Source of the DNA: Vibrio hannami
Lineage (GTDB): Bacteria; Pseudomonadota; Gammaproteobacteria; Enterobacterales; Vibrionaceae
Direction of reading: 5' to 3'
DNA length: 64,000 nucleotides
NCBI RefSeq assembly: GCF_029589055.1
Contig: NZ_JARQZP010000003.1
Location: 496,001 to 560,000 of the forward strand
Part shown: one piece after another, positions 8,857-17,589 of the stretch
Position numbering within the stretch: position 1 is the first letter of the stretch
Layout: each line of letters opens with the position of its first letter
Made by a program: the position numbers and the translations under genes
The notes under the pieces: generated by a model
What the model was told of the DNA's origin: nothing
Databases searched by the model: none
The model's input: the letters and a program-made list of their open reading frames with translations, nothing else

Positions 8857-9253
8857 GAACACTGGCCCATATAGGTTTGTCTATTTCGCACAATCTTAGT
8901 TGTTCTATTAGAGTTGAGCACATTTCTGTTGCGATGCCACAATTCCAATAATCAGGGTTGACCCAATAAGCTAGAAAATACCCTTTTTTATTTGGTGTTA
9001 AAGTTACTTGACCAAGAATCTTATTGGTCGTTTTGTCTCTACCTGTCCAAACAAATCGAGTATTTTGTTTCCAAAAATCGATTCCTTCCTTGCACCATGT
9101 ATCTGTTGCATCTTTAGTTTTATACTGGGCCAAAGGCAATTGCGGCGGAAAGTTTGGGTGCGAAATAGCATCGAAAACACCGTTACTATCTTCTAGTTGG
9201 ATAGGAGAAAATGAGATTCGATTACTTACAAAACTTTTTTGAAATTCATCCAA
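8732..9253 (-). CDS. GNAT family N-acetyltransferase (RimJ/RimL-like)
   Basis: The 173-residue protein has the GNAT pattern: a beta-strand region GYFLAYWVNPDYWNCGIATE corresponding to the acetyl-CoA-binding motif A (about residues 90-110) and the C-terminal NAQSNAVLSKLGFE motif B. It transfers an acetyl group to an unknown amine, possibly a protein N-terminus or small molecule. It lies 136 bases upstream of the AraC-type regulator and points the same way. Its last 41 codons are duplicated in repeat A. Confidence 0.8.
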   Translation of the reverse strand: MDEFQKSFVSNRISFSPIQLEDSNGVFDAISHPNFPPQLPLAQYKTKDATDTWCKEGIDFWKQNTRFVWTGRDKTTNKILGQVTLTPNKKGYFLAYWVNPDYWNCGIATEMCSTLIEQLRLCEIDKPIWASVHNWNAQSNAVLSKLGFELDHCNVIEGSSLTRTYVFHLNNNK

Positions 9254-9391
9254 TACTACCTAATAACTAAGCGGATATTACGAGTTGGCCTTTAACCCGT
9301 TGATGACAGTACATGAAAGAAGCGCATCAAACATCTTCTTGCATTACTCGATGCCAAACGACACTTTAATCGATATATTGTTGTTATTGGC

Positions 9392-9407
9392 TTTCATTCT
9401 TATGAAA
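9392..9407. promoter_or_regulatory. Operator-like palindrome TTTCAT-N4-ATGAAA
   Basis: This inverted repeat with 6-base arms and a 4-base spacer lies about 45 bases before the lacI-type gene at 9453. The same motif, with 7-base arms, recurs at 10753-10770 before the EIIC gene. This suggests autoregulation by that LacI protein. Confidence 0.5.
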
Positions 9408-9452
9408 ACTATGGAAATATGACACATATATTCAGTTAATAGAAGTATTTTC

Positions 9453-10607
9453 ATGAAGAATGAAATTGAGAACCACGCAAAACACAGTAAATCTTCAGTT
9501 GTACCTTGCGGCTTAAGTACTCAAGATGAAAAAACTTCACTAATAAAGACAGAAAAGAAGATGGCAACAATCAACGATGTTTCTTTACTTGCAAATGTAT
9601 CTAATGCAACTGTGTCAAGAGTGTTCAATGGAAATGCTACTGTAAAAAAAGAAACTAAAGAATTAGTTCTCAAGGCCGCAATGAAGTTAGGGTATAACCC
9701 GGAGGCAGTTGATGACTTGCTGGGTAAGCTTGTTGTAGATGACGTAACAGTTGCCAACACAAAAATAGGCATGGTTGTTTCTCAGATTTCTACAGCCAGT
9801 TTTGGTCATTTTTATGTGGCTGCGCAGCAACGAGCTATTCAAGAGGGCAAACAGCTAATGATTTTTAACGGCGAAGGTATACGTAGTCGGGAGAAAGAGT
9901 ATGTGAAGTTGTTATGCGATCAAGGCTGTAAAATCATACTACTTGTTGAAACTGAACTCAGAGATATAGATGTAGATGAGTTTATACATACAGAACAAGT
10001 TATCATAAGGTTTGATAGTAAAAATAAAGGATTAAGTAATTCTCTTGGATATGATCATGCATCAGCATGTGCCTCCGCATGCCAATATTTGATTGCGAAA
10101 AATCATAAAGAAATAGCTTTGTTTACTGGAAAGGGGCAGCTTGGAGAGCAGAGAGTAGAAGGCTACAAAGCTGTATTTGAACAGTATAAATTACCGATGG
10201 ACTCAAGGTTGGTCATAGATCAAACTGAAGAGGGAAGTGTTGCTTCTATGGAGCTTTGCCGTAAAGCTGTGCGTTTTAGCGCGATAATTGCAGCCAACGA
10301 TAAAATGGCGGCAGAAGCGATGGCTACACTGAGGCAGTTCGGCTACGAAATACCTGAAGACGTTTCAGTTGTTAGCCTTGAAGGTTCAGAATTGGCGGAG
10401 TTTACCTACCCTAGGCTAACTACCGTTGAAATGCCCATGAACGAAATAGCAAGTGAATTAATTTCTTTGTCGATTGAAATGACGGAAGATGAGAGTTGGG
10501 GTAATTTAAAAGGAAAGAGGTTACCTGGAAAACTGATTGCACGAGAGTCCGTAGTCTTTTTTAAACCCACAAGCGAGATGGATATGCGAGACATATCCCG
10601 TTCATGA
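9453..10607 (+). CDS. LacI-family transcriptional regulator (PTS/sulfatase/GH26 unit)
   Basis: The LacI helix-turn-helix reads ATINDVSLLANVSNATVSRV, and a periplasmic-binding-protein-like effector domain covers the rest. The conserved start of the family is the Met at codon 37 (ATG 9561). I kept 9453 because AGAAG sits 7 bases upstream of it, while 9561 has no spacer after its purine run; the true start is uncertain. The protein probably represses the EIIC-sulfatase-GH26 unit downstream, judged from adjacency and from the palindrome shared by both upstream regions. The effector is unknown, perhaps a phosphorylated disaccharide. Confidence 0.85.
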   Translation: MKNEIENHAKHSKSSVVPCGLSTQDEKTSLIKTEKKMATINDVSLLANVSNATVSRVFNGNATVKKETKELVLKAAMKLGYNPEAVDDLLGKLVVDDVTVANTKIGMVVSQISTASFGHFYVAAQQRAIQEGKQLMIFNGEGIRSREKEYVKLLCDQGCKIILLVETELRDIDVDEFIHTEQVIIRFDSKNKGLSNSLGYDHASACASACQYLIAKNHKEIALFTGKGQLGEQRVEGYKAVFEQYKLPMDSRLVIDQTEEGSVASMELCRKAVRFSAIIAANDKMAAEAMATLRQFGYEIPEDVSVVSLEGSELAEFTYPRLTTVEMPMNEIASELISLSIEMTEDESWGNLKGKRLPGKLIARESVVFFKPTSEMDMRDISRS

Positions 10608-10752
10608 ATCTCCCAAAATGTTAGTTGCTAACCCATATTAACTAGCCTAAAACACCTCGAGACAAATTGTCTATTGAGAACACGAGTCATAAATTCGTGA
10701 CGTTTATTCCATAAGCCATTAGCTCCCCACCGAGCACTTTGTTCGAACATGA

Positions 10753-10770
10753 TTTTCATGGTTATGAAAA
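10753..10770. promoter_or_regulatory. Operator-like palindrome TTTTCAT-N4-ATGAAAA
   Basis: The arms are perfect 7-base inverted repeats around GGTT. It matches the site at 9392-9407 before the lacI-type gene. Further half-sites (TTTCATGAAA at 10889-10898, CATGAAA at 10909-10915) lie closer to the EIIC gene. Confidence 0.55.
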
Positions 10771-10863
10771 ATACGTTCATTTTTCATAAAATCCCGAATC
10801 CGTCGACATGCGTGTAAAGTATTGATAAATAGGAAATAAGCTTACCTCTCAAAACTATATGCT

Positions 10864-10879
10864 TTTGATGGTGATCACA
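10864..10879. promoter_or_regulatory. CRP-like site
   Basis: The sequence TTTGA-TGGTGA-TCACA differs from the CRP core TGTGA-N6-TCACA at one position. A site here would place the PTS-sulfatase-mannanase unit under cAMP control, as is usual for sugar-use genes in vibrios. Confidence 0.45.
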
Positions 10880-10973
10880 TATATGTAATTTCATGAAAAT
10901 GTTCGTTCACATGAAAGGAGTGCGGGTGCTAGTATCTAATCGATGAATAAATACCCTACAATTTCAACTCATA

Positions 10974-12311
10974 GTGAACGATATGAAATATTTAGAAAAC
11001 TTTTTTAATAAACACGGAACAAAGATAAACACCTTTGCGACCAACAAATATGTGTCTTCGATTAGAGATACATTTATTAGTACCTTGCCGTTAATAATGC
11101 CAGCTTCATTCTTTATTTTGTTTAGTCAGTTGGTACTCAATCCTTTATTTGGTCTACCGGCTTGGGTAGGGCAGGAACATATTTCTATACGTTTTATGTC
11201 AAAGGTGTCGGATTTATTAATTGGTGGCACTCTGAACATGTTTGCTTTATTTGCTTGCTTTAAACTAGCTTCACTTTTAGCTGCAAAAGAAGGAAAAGAC
11301 CCTATGAGTACGGGGCTGGTTGCTCTGGCTGCATTCTATATCATTACTCCCGATTTTTCTGTTGCGAACGTCAGTTCAAAAGGACTATTCGCAGGCGTGC
11401 TAGTATCCATCTTAGCTACTCGATTATTTCATTACTTTACAGCCAGTGAACGACTCAAAGTCAAGATGCCTGATCAGGTGCCTCCAGCAGTAGCTAAGTC
11501 CTTTGCCGAGCTGCTTCCTGCTACATTTACTTTAGTAATTTTTTCTGCTTTAGCAGCGGTACTGAACTTGTATGGTACGTCTGTTCCAGCAATCATCACT
11601 CAGCTTATTCAGGCTCCGTTGGCAAATCTAGCCGGTAATATATGGGGCTTAATGACTGTTGATATTATTCAAAATATGTTGTGGATATTTGGTATTCACG
11701 GTGGGGCAGTGTTGGGTGGCGTTAAATCTATGTTATTTGCCCCAATGCAAGATGATAATCTAAGAGCTGTGGCTGAAGGTGTTTCGATGTGGGACCTACC
11801 TCATGATGTAACTTGGTTATCCTATGATCTCTATGCGAACGTCGGTGGCGCAGGGGCATCTTTAGCCCTACTTATCGCTATCTTAATTTCTTCTCGTCGT
11901 GTTCATTATCGTAAAGTCGCTCAGTTAGCGCTACTACCATGCTTATTCAATATTTGTGAAACGATGGTTTTCGGTTTACCAATCATCCTTAATCCAATCT
12001 TCGCAATTCCTTTTGTCATCGCGCCGACAGTTATGCTTGGATTCGCAGGGCTAATAACATATTTAGGTTTAGTTCCACCATTAGGAATTCTAGTTCCTTG
12101 GACTACGCCAGTTGGTCTTGGAGCATTTCTCGCTTCTGGTGGTGCTTGGCAAGCGGGACTGCTCGCAATTAGTACCTTATCGATCGGTGTGTTGATTTAC
12201 CTTCCATTTGTGAAACTGGCCAACAAAGCTGCGGAGCCAGGTGAATTGATAAATGAGAAAGAAGAAAGTGAAGAAGCACCTGAGTTAACAACATCGAATC
12301 AAAATAGTTAG
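10974..12311 (+). CDS. PTS lactose/cellobiose-family EIIC component
   Basis: The 445-residue membrane protein is an EIIC of the Lac/Cel family (CelB/ChbC type), with about ten membrane segments and the motif region FGIHGGAVLGGVKSMLFAP plus the later CETMVFGLPIILNPIFAIPF. It moves a beta-disaccharide across the membrane while phosphorylating it. No EIIA or EIIB lies beside it; those of the 17.2-19.3 kb operon are candidates. The start is uncertain: GTG 10974 or ATG 10983, neither with a clear ribosome binding site. A sulfatase gene follows after 10 bases. Confidence 0.85.
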   Translation: MNDMKYLENFFNKHGTKINTFATNKYVSSIRDTFISTLPLIMPASFFILFSQLVLNPLFGLPAWVGQEHISIRFMSKVSDLLIGGTLNMFALFACFKLASLLAAKEGKDPMSTGLVALAAFYIITPDFSVANVSSKGLFAGVLVSILATRLFHYFTASERLKVKMPDQVPPAVAKSFAELLPATFTLVIFSALAAVLNLYGTSVPAIITQLIQAPLANLAGNIWGLMTVDIIQNMLWIFGIHGGAVLGGVKSMLFAPMQDDNLRAVAEGVSMWDLPHDVTWLSYDLYANVGGAGASLALLIAILISSRRVHYRKVAQLALLPCLFNICETMVFGLPIILNPIFAIPFVIAPTVMLGFAGLITYLGLVPPLGILVPWTTPVGLGAFLASGGAWQAGLLAISTLSIGVLIYLPFVKLANKAAEPGELINEKEESEEAPELTTSNQNS

Positions 12312-12321
12312 GAGAAACAAA

Positions 12322-13724
12322 ATGTTAAAACGCCCTAATATACTTTTACTGTTTACCGACCAGCAACGTAAAAAGTCATTGGGGTGTTACGGCAATTCTT
12401 ATGCTGTAACGCCAAATATCGATGTTCTTGCAGAAAAAGGAGCAAAGTTTGAGCGATATTTTACACAGAGCCCCATTTGCACGCCGAGCAGGGTTTCATT
12501 GTTAACAGGGCGATACTGTAGCTCTCATGGAGTCGGTACAAATGGTCCTGAAGTCTCAACAGACATGATGACAATCCAAAAGCGATTAAAGCCATACGGA
12601 TACAGAACCGCGAACTTTGGCAAGTTGCATTTCCTACCACATTCATTTCGGAACCATTTAGACCATCATCCAGATTATGGCTTTGATGAATACGTAATTT
12701 CAGATGAACCTGGTTGTTATGATGATCCATATACCGAATGGGTAAAACAAAAAGCACCAGAACAGTTGGACTCCATTAGGACAGCATTACCATCACAAGC
12801 AAGACGTTTTGGTAAGCCGGAATACAGTGACAGAAAACGAGATCCGGAAACTCCATTTGTTTTTGAAGGTGATGAAAGCCTTACCCACAGCGGATTTGTC
12901 ACTGAGCTAACACGAGATTTTATTCAAAGGCAGGCAAATGACAGCAATCCTTTTTTTGTGTTGCAGGATTTTACGCGCCGCATGCTCCAGTAAATCCACC
13001 TAAGAGATTTTTAGATTTATATAATTTAGAGGACATGCCCTTACCAAAGGTTGGTAAAGATGAGCAAGTGATGCAAAAGCTACAAGGCATCTCTGATACT
13101 GAATGGAGGGAAATTCATCGACATTATATGGCACTAGTAAGCCATGTTGATGATTGTGTAGGTCAGCTAATTGAATCACTAAAGGAAACCAATCAGTACG
13201 AAGACACGATAATCGTTTTTGTCTCTGATCATGGAGAGTATTTAGGAGATCACGGTCGGGTGCAAAAAGGTATGCCGGGTGAAGACATTATCACCAATGT
13301 ACCTTTTATTATTCATTACCCTAAATCAGTAGACAGCTCCAGCTATAACCAGTTGGTAGAGAGTGTGGATTGGTTGCCAACAATGCTGGAAATGGCAGGT
13401 GTTCCTTTGGCTAAGGACTTACAAGGAAAATCGTTAGTTGGGTTAATGGAGGGTAAGGCCGAAGAACATAAAGATCTTATTATCACCGAGCATTTCGAAC
13501 CATTTGGTGCTCGTGAGGTAAGTGTCAGAGATGTTCGCTATAGATATTACTGCGATAGTAAAGGGAAAGAGCTGTTGTTTGACCTCGAGCAAGACCCCGA
13601 TGAACTGTCATCGGTTCATGATAAGAACAGCTATCAAGATGTATTGTCAAATATGCGCTTTAAGATGCTGAAAAAGATCCAACAAGTAGCGTATCCAAAT
13701 GTAGAAAAAGTATTTGCTTATTAA
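12322..13724 (+). pseudogene. Sulfatase (type I), cytoplasmic, with one frameshift
   Basis: The N-terminal frame (12322-12993) has the sulfatase start RPNILLLFTDQQR with metal-binding Asp and the signature C-T-P-S-R at residues 53-57. There Cys would become formylglycine, followed by LTGRY. The frame is lost near 12964, where one base is missing from a codon for Ala in L-A-G-F-Y-A-P-H-A-P. The rest follows in the next frame to 13724 (FVSDHGEYLGDHGRVQKG, metal-binding DH). Restored length is about 467 residues, normal for the family. There is no signal peptide, so the enzyme would act in the cytoplasm on an imported sulfated sugar. It lies between the PTS EIIC and a mannanase. It may be intact if the missing base is a sequencing error. 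Confidence 0.8.
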
Positions 13725-13744
13725 AAATTATTTAGGATTGAATA

Positions 13745-14913
13745 ATGAAAAAAATTGCTACTTTGGCATTGATAGTGTCAAGTTTAACGTCGCTTTACAC
13801 TTTCGCTAATAGCCAACTGATTAACCCAGAGTCAACAGAAGAAACAAAAGCGTTGTATAAAAATTTAGCCAAACTTAATGGGAAAGTTATGTTTGGGCAT
13901 GAAGATTCTCTAGCGTATGGAGCTAAATGGTGGGGGTATAACAGTGATGGTTCCTTTAACTCTGACATTAAAGAGGTTACTGGGTCACTTCCGGCTGTAT
14001 TTGGTTTGGATATTGGGGGAATTGGTCTTGGAAATGAAAAGAATCTCGATGAAGTAAAGTTCTCAGACTATAAACGCTACATAAAAGAAGTGTTTCGTCT
14101 AGGGGGAGTGAATACCATTTCTTGGCATATGTATAGCCCTATAGATCAACACCATTCGTGGGTCAAAAACTCGTACGTTAAAGAGTTGATTCCAGGTGGT
14201 AAACACAATACTGAATTAAAGTCGTACCTTGATGCATTTGTCGCATTTAATGAAGATCTAAAGGTGACGATAGATGGAAAAAAGTATGGATACCTATCAT
14301 ATTTCGCCCATGGCACGAGCATAATGGTGACTGGTTTTGGTGGGGGAAAGGACACACTACAGAGGATGATTATATTGCACTTTGGAAATTCACGGTTGAT
14401 TACTTAAAAGACAAAAATCAGAACAATTTAATCTTCGCGTTTTCTCCGGATCGATCTCGTATGGATATTGACGATTTTGATAAATCTTATCAGTACGGCT
14501 ATGCGGGCGATGACTATGTAGACATTCTAGGGTATGACAATTACTGGGACTTAGGACATAAAGCCAATACTCTATCTGTTTCAGAACAACAGAAACAGTT
14601 CGTAAAAAGCCTTGAGAAATTAACAGACTTAGCTGAGAGCAAGAACAAAGTTTCAGCATTAACAGAAGGTGGGCAAGAAGGTGTTACGGAAGATCGTTTT
14701 TGGAGTGAACGCTTTTGGGCTGGCGTGTTTGCAAACCACAAAACTTCTCGAATTTCATATGCTTTAGTATGGAGAAACAACAACGAAGATAATGGTAAAA
14801 AAGGGCACTACTTTGCAACGTTTGCTCAAGAGAAAAATGCTCCTGATTTTTTAAAGTCATATCAGAATAGCAAAACGGTCTTTATAAAAAATATACCTAA
14901 TCTTTATAAATAG
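13745..14913 (+). pseudogene. GH26 beta-mannanase, secreted, with one frameshift
   Basis: A signal peptide (residues 1-22, cleavage near TFA-NS) precedes a GH26 domain starting with KVMFGHEDSLAYG. The frame shifts by one missing base near 14291. The continuation reads PIIFRPWHEHNGDWFWWGKG, containing the acid/base Glu of the WHEHNG motif, and then ILGYDNYWD and LTEGGQEG with the probable nucleophile Glu, to the stop at 14911-14913. Both catalytic residues lie after the shift, so the product is inactive unless the indel is an error. GH26 enzymes cut beta-1,4-mannan. It is last in the EIIC-sulfatase unit and is followed by a strong terminator. Confidence 0.85.
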
Positions 14914-14921
14914 AAAGTGTT

Positions 14922-14952
14922 AAAAGGTCGCTTACTTTAGCGACCTTTTTTT
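14922..14952 (+). terminator. Rho-independent terminator after GH26
   Basis: AAAAGGTCGC pairs with GCGACCTTTT around an 8-base loop, followed by T residues. It ends the lacI/EIIC/sulfatase/GH26 unit. As the stem is flanked by A and T runs it may also serve the converging manA gene. Confidence 0.85.
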
Positions 14953-14978
14953 CACGTTTAGAACGATCATCTCACGAC

Positions 14979-16169
14979 TTAATAGAATGCTCTTGCCAAC
15001 TTACCTTTAGTGGTTACAGTTAGTTGACCACAGTAATGAGGAATAAAAACGGACTCGCCTTTCGTTAACAAGACCTCTTCATTAGAAGCCGTAACAAATG
15101 TAGCGTCGCTGTCTATCGCGAACCAAATCTCAGCACCTTTTGGCTCAATAACGTGCTGAAATGGATTCTCGTAGATGGCGAAATTAAAGTCATCAACTGG
15201 AATGTAAAATATAGATTCACAGCCTTCAGTTGATGGTTCTGTGAGAATATCCCAATTGTTTAACGGCTTGAATTTGCAACAGGAGATGAGCTCATCAGTA
15301 TCAATGAACTTAGGTGTTAATCCTGCTCTTAGAACGTTGTCCGAGTTGGCCATAATCTCAAGAGCTGTGCCTCTTAGGTAAGCGTGTGGTGTGCCTGCAT
15401 CCAGGAACATGGCTTCACCTGGTTTAAGTTCGATAACGTTAAGTAATAATGGTGCAAACAAGCCTGCATCGTTAGGGTATTGATCGTTGAGTTCCAATAT
15501 GAGTTTTCCTACAGGGTCTTTTTCTGTTTCTGCCCAGGCTAGCAACTCAGAAATAGCAGATTGTTTTTTTGTGCCACTCAATTCTAATAGTGTTTTAAAT
15601 AGTTTCGCCAGACCATCTGAATCTAGTGATTTGGAAAACTCATTAACGTCCTCTCGAAGCGCGGTACTGTTTAATCCTTCAAATTGGGAAAGTATATCTA
15701 CGAATGGGCGAAAGCCGTTCATAGCCAGATATGAAGTTAAAGCGTAAACCAGTTCTGGTTTGTGGTTACTGTCTTTATAGTTTCGATCTGATGCTGTAAG
15801 GGAAATACCGAGAGAATTCTCTTTTTTATATCCAGATTCTGCTTGAGACTTTGATGGATGAACCTGAATTGATAGCGCTTTTTCCGCCGCTAGTACTTTA
15901 AATAGAAATGGGAGTTCGCCAAATTGTTTTGCGGCGGTTTCTCCGAGAACGTTGACTTTATGTTCTTCAATAAAATTAGAGAGAAGAGTTGTCCTTTCTT
16001 GAACCTTAATGGCAGAACTTGCTTTAGGGTGTGCACCCATCCAAATTTCTGCAATAGGTTGGTTTTCATCGTTATTTATGCAAAACAGCTGAGGAATGGA
16101 TGTTGTGCTACCCCATGGGTAGTTTTGAACCTCGTTTTTTAGTTTAAAAATCGATTGTGATGGTTTCAT
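14979..16169 (-). CDS. manA: Mannose-6-phosphate isomerase, class I
   Basis: The 396-residue type I phosphomannose isomerase has the zinc-site motifs QVHPS (near residue 103) and NHKPE (near 138) and the conserved LDAGTPHAYL-GTALEIMANSDNVLRAGLTPK region. It interconverts mannose-6-phosphate and fructose-6-phosphate. A second, divergent copy is at 41414-42607. It is transcribed toward the GH26 gene and lies downstream of the gntR-type gene, with a terminator between them. It probably serves the PTS branch of mannan use. Confidence 0.93.
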   Translation of the reverse strand: MKPSQSIFKLKNEVQNYPWGSTTSIPQLFCINNDENQPIAEIWMGAHPKASSAIKVQERTTLLSNFIEEHKVNVLGETAAKQFGELPFLFKVLAAEKALSIQVHPSKSQAESGYKKENSLGISLTASDRNYKDSNHKPELVYALTSYLAMNGFRPFVDILSQFEGLNSTALREDVNEFSKSLDSDGLAKLFKTLLELSGTKKQSAISELLAWAETEKDPVGKLILELNDQYPNDAGLFAPLLLNVIELKPGEAMFLDAGTPHAYLRGTALEIMANSDNVLRAGLTPKFIDTDELISCCKFKPLNNWDILTEPSTEGCESIFYIPVDDFNFAIYENPFQHVIEPKGAEIWFAIDSDATFVTASNEEVLLTKGESVFIPHYCGQLTVTTKGKLARAFY

Positions 16170-16192
16170 AGTAATACCTTATTTGAGATAAA

Positions 16193-16220
16193 TAAAAAAA
16201 GACCCTTTCATAAGAAAGGG
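16193..16220 (-). terminator. Terminator between gntR and manA (minus strand)
   Basis: On the minus strand CCCTTTC-TTAT-GAAAGGG is followed by TCTTTTTTT, a textbook intrinsic terminator. It lies after the GntR gene and 24 bases before the manA start. So either manA has its own promoter in a very short space or the hairpin acts as a partial terminator/attenuator. Confidence 0.8.
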
Positions 16221-16285
16221 CAAGCGCGAAATGTTTAGGAGATAAAAAAGCGCCAAAAGTCGGGAGTTTTCAATAAGTCTATGTC

Positions 16286-16990
16286 CTACATCCTTACGAA
16301 GCTTGTTGAGAGTCGGTACTTCTCGCATACATGTTTAACGTTTGAGTACTCAAAAATATCACCGTTGTCTAAGTAAGCTACTTGCTCAACGTTGACAATT
16401 TTGTCCTCCTTACTAAGTCCAAGATGCTTCGCATCATTTTCCTCTGCATCAGTTATCGTTACTTCTATCATCGAGCTGTGTATTTTCAGCTGAAGAACCT
16501 GCGTAATGTACTCGTATATTGAATTTTCGATATGTTTTTTGCTTAGCCCAGTGACTATGTCTATAGGCATGTAAATATCTTCAATAGCAATAGGTTCATC
16601 ATCAATGTATCTGGCTCGAATAACGTGATAGAGCATGTCGCTATCTTCGCAGTTGAGTTTTTCTGCGAGAAAAGCAGTTGCGGGTTCGACACTGTAGTTA
16701 ACGATATGAGTATTCAGGTTCCAGCCTTCTGATTCGGCTTTATACTTTGTTCCATAGAGATTTTTGGTGCCGTCTTTGCTAAGAGGTCTCTTCACAAAGC
16801 TACCGACGCCACGCTTTCTAACGACAAAACCCTCTTTAACTAAGATATCTAAAGCTTTTTTAATAGTTAACTCGCTGCACTCAAATTCTCGGGCAAATGA
16901 CTTACCGTCAGGCAATTTGTCGTTACATTTATATGCACCATCGGCAATACGAGTTCTGATGGTCTGATAAATCTCTAGATACTTAACCAT
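16286..16990 (-). CDS. GntR-family regulator, HutC/UTRA type
   Basis: Residues 1-70 form the GntR winged helix (IYQTIRTRIADGAYKCNDKLP, then SELTIKKALDILVKEGFVVRKRG). Residues about 90-230 form a UTRA ligand-binding domain, typical of regulators sensing phosphorylated sugars. The gene is divergent from the EIIB-EIIC-EIIA-ROK-ROK-GH1 operon, and the 232-base gap between them holds four copies of an ACCATATA-type element. Regulation of that operon and of itself is likely. Confidence 0.88.
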   Translation of the reverse strand: MVKYLEIYQTIRTRIADGAYKCNDKLPDGKSFAREFECSELTIKKALDILVKEGFVVRKRGVGSFVKRPLSKDGTKNLYGTKYKAESEGWNLNTHIVNYSVEPATAFLAEKLNCEDSDMLYHVIRARYIDDEPIAIEDIYMPIDIVTGLSKKHIENSIYEYITQVLQLKIHSSMIEVTITDAEENDAKHLGLSKEDKIVNVEQVAYLDNGDIFEYSNVKHVCEKYRLSTSFVRM

Positions 16991-17037
16991 TTTTTCCTCA
17001 TGCCGATTTTGTCGTAGTGTTGTATGTAAATATTATA

Positions 17038-17131
17038 ATAACTATATGGTTATTATGTCTATAACTATATCTGTACAAACAATATACCATATAAAATAAT
17101 GTGATCATGCTTATAGTTTTAAAACCATATA
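17038..17131. promoter_or_regulatory. GntR operator-like array
   Basis: TATATGGTT at 17043-17051 lies inside the palindrome ATAAC-N6-GTTAT (17038-17053). AACTATAT is at 17063-17070, ACCATATA at 17087-17094 and AACCATATA at 17123-17131. These are related half-sites on both strands in the divergent gap between the GntR gene and the PTS operon, the expected place for its operators. Confidence 0.55.
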
Positions 17132-17222
17132 CTTTTACTTTGTAAGTTGATCTGCTTTATTACATGGCGAACAGGTGAGAATCAGAACTCCCTAAATGTT
17201 TTTATGATACGAGGTAACTCAA

Positions 17223-17531
17223 ATGGCTACAAAAATTTTCCTAGTTTGTTCTGCAGGTATGTCGACTTCTATGGTTGTTAACAAGATGCGCGAGGCGGGT
17301 ACAGCAAAAGGTGTTGAAGTCGAAATAAAAGCTTATTCACAATCAGAATTTAATGACGTTGTTGATAAATATGATGTTTGCATGGTTGCTCCGCAAATCG
17401 CATACCAGTTCGATAGCTTCAGCAAAGTTTGTGCTGAAAAAGGTTTAGGTTGCGGCAAAATTGAAATGATGGATTACGGTATGCAACGTGGTGACGTCAT
17501 CTTGGACCAAGCACTTGCTTTGGCTAAGTAA
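17223..17531 (+). CDS. PTS lactose/cellobiose-family EIIB component
   Basis: The 102-residue protein has the phosphocysteine motif LVCSAGMSTSM with the active Cys at residue 9, typical of cellobiose/chitobiose-type EIIB. It passes phosphate from EIIA to the sugar carried by EIIC. It is first in the operon behind GAGGTAA, and EIIC follows after 58 bases. The size is normal for the family. Confidence 0.92.
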   Translation: MATKIFLVCSAGMSTSMVVNKMREAGTAKGVEVEIKAYSQSEFNDVVDKYDVCMVAPQIAYQFDSFSKVCAEKGLGCGKIEMMDYGMQRGDVILDQALALAK

Positions 17532-17589
17532 CCTGAACTTGGTGTTAGATTGTAAAAAATTCTAGAAATACATGATTGGAGAACTCCAA

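Larger units (their letters stand above)
10608..10973 (+). other. 366-base regulatory gap before the EIIC gene
   Basis: No gene is supported. The region holds the operator-like palindromes at 10753-10770 and 10889-10898 and a CRP-like site at 10864-10879. An AAAGGAG at 10914-10920 is too far from the EIIC start to serve it, so a short leader peptide (for example from ATG 10943, 21 codons, overlapping the EIIC start) or an unseen upstream start is possible. Confidence 0.4.

Noticed and set aside
13035..13724. Stand-alone C-terminal sulfatase gene
   Set aside because: It lacks a ribosome binding site and joins the upstream sulfatase frame after one base is restored; treated as one broken gene.
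14461..14913. Stand-alone small gene after GH26
   Set aside because: The frame is the continuation of GH26 after the frameshift and contains its nucleophile motif.
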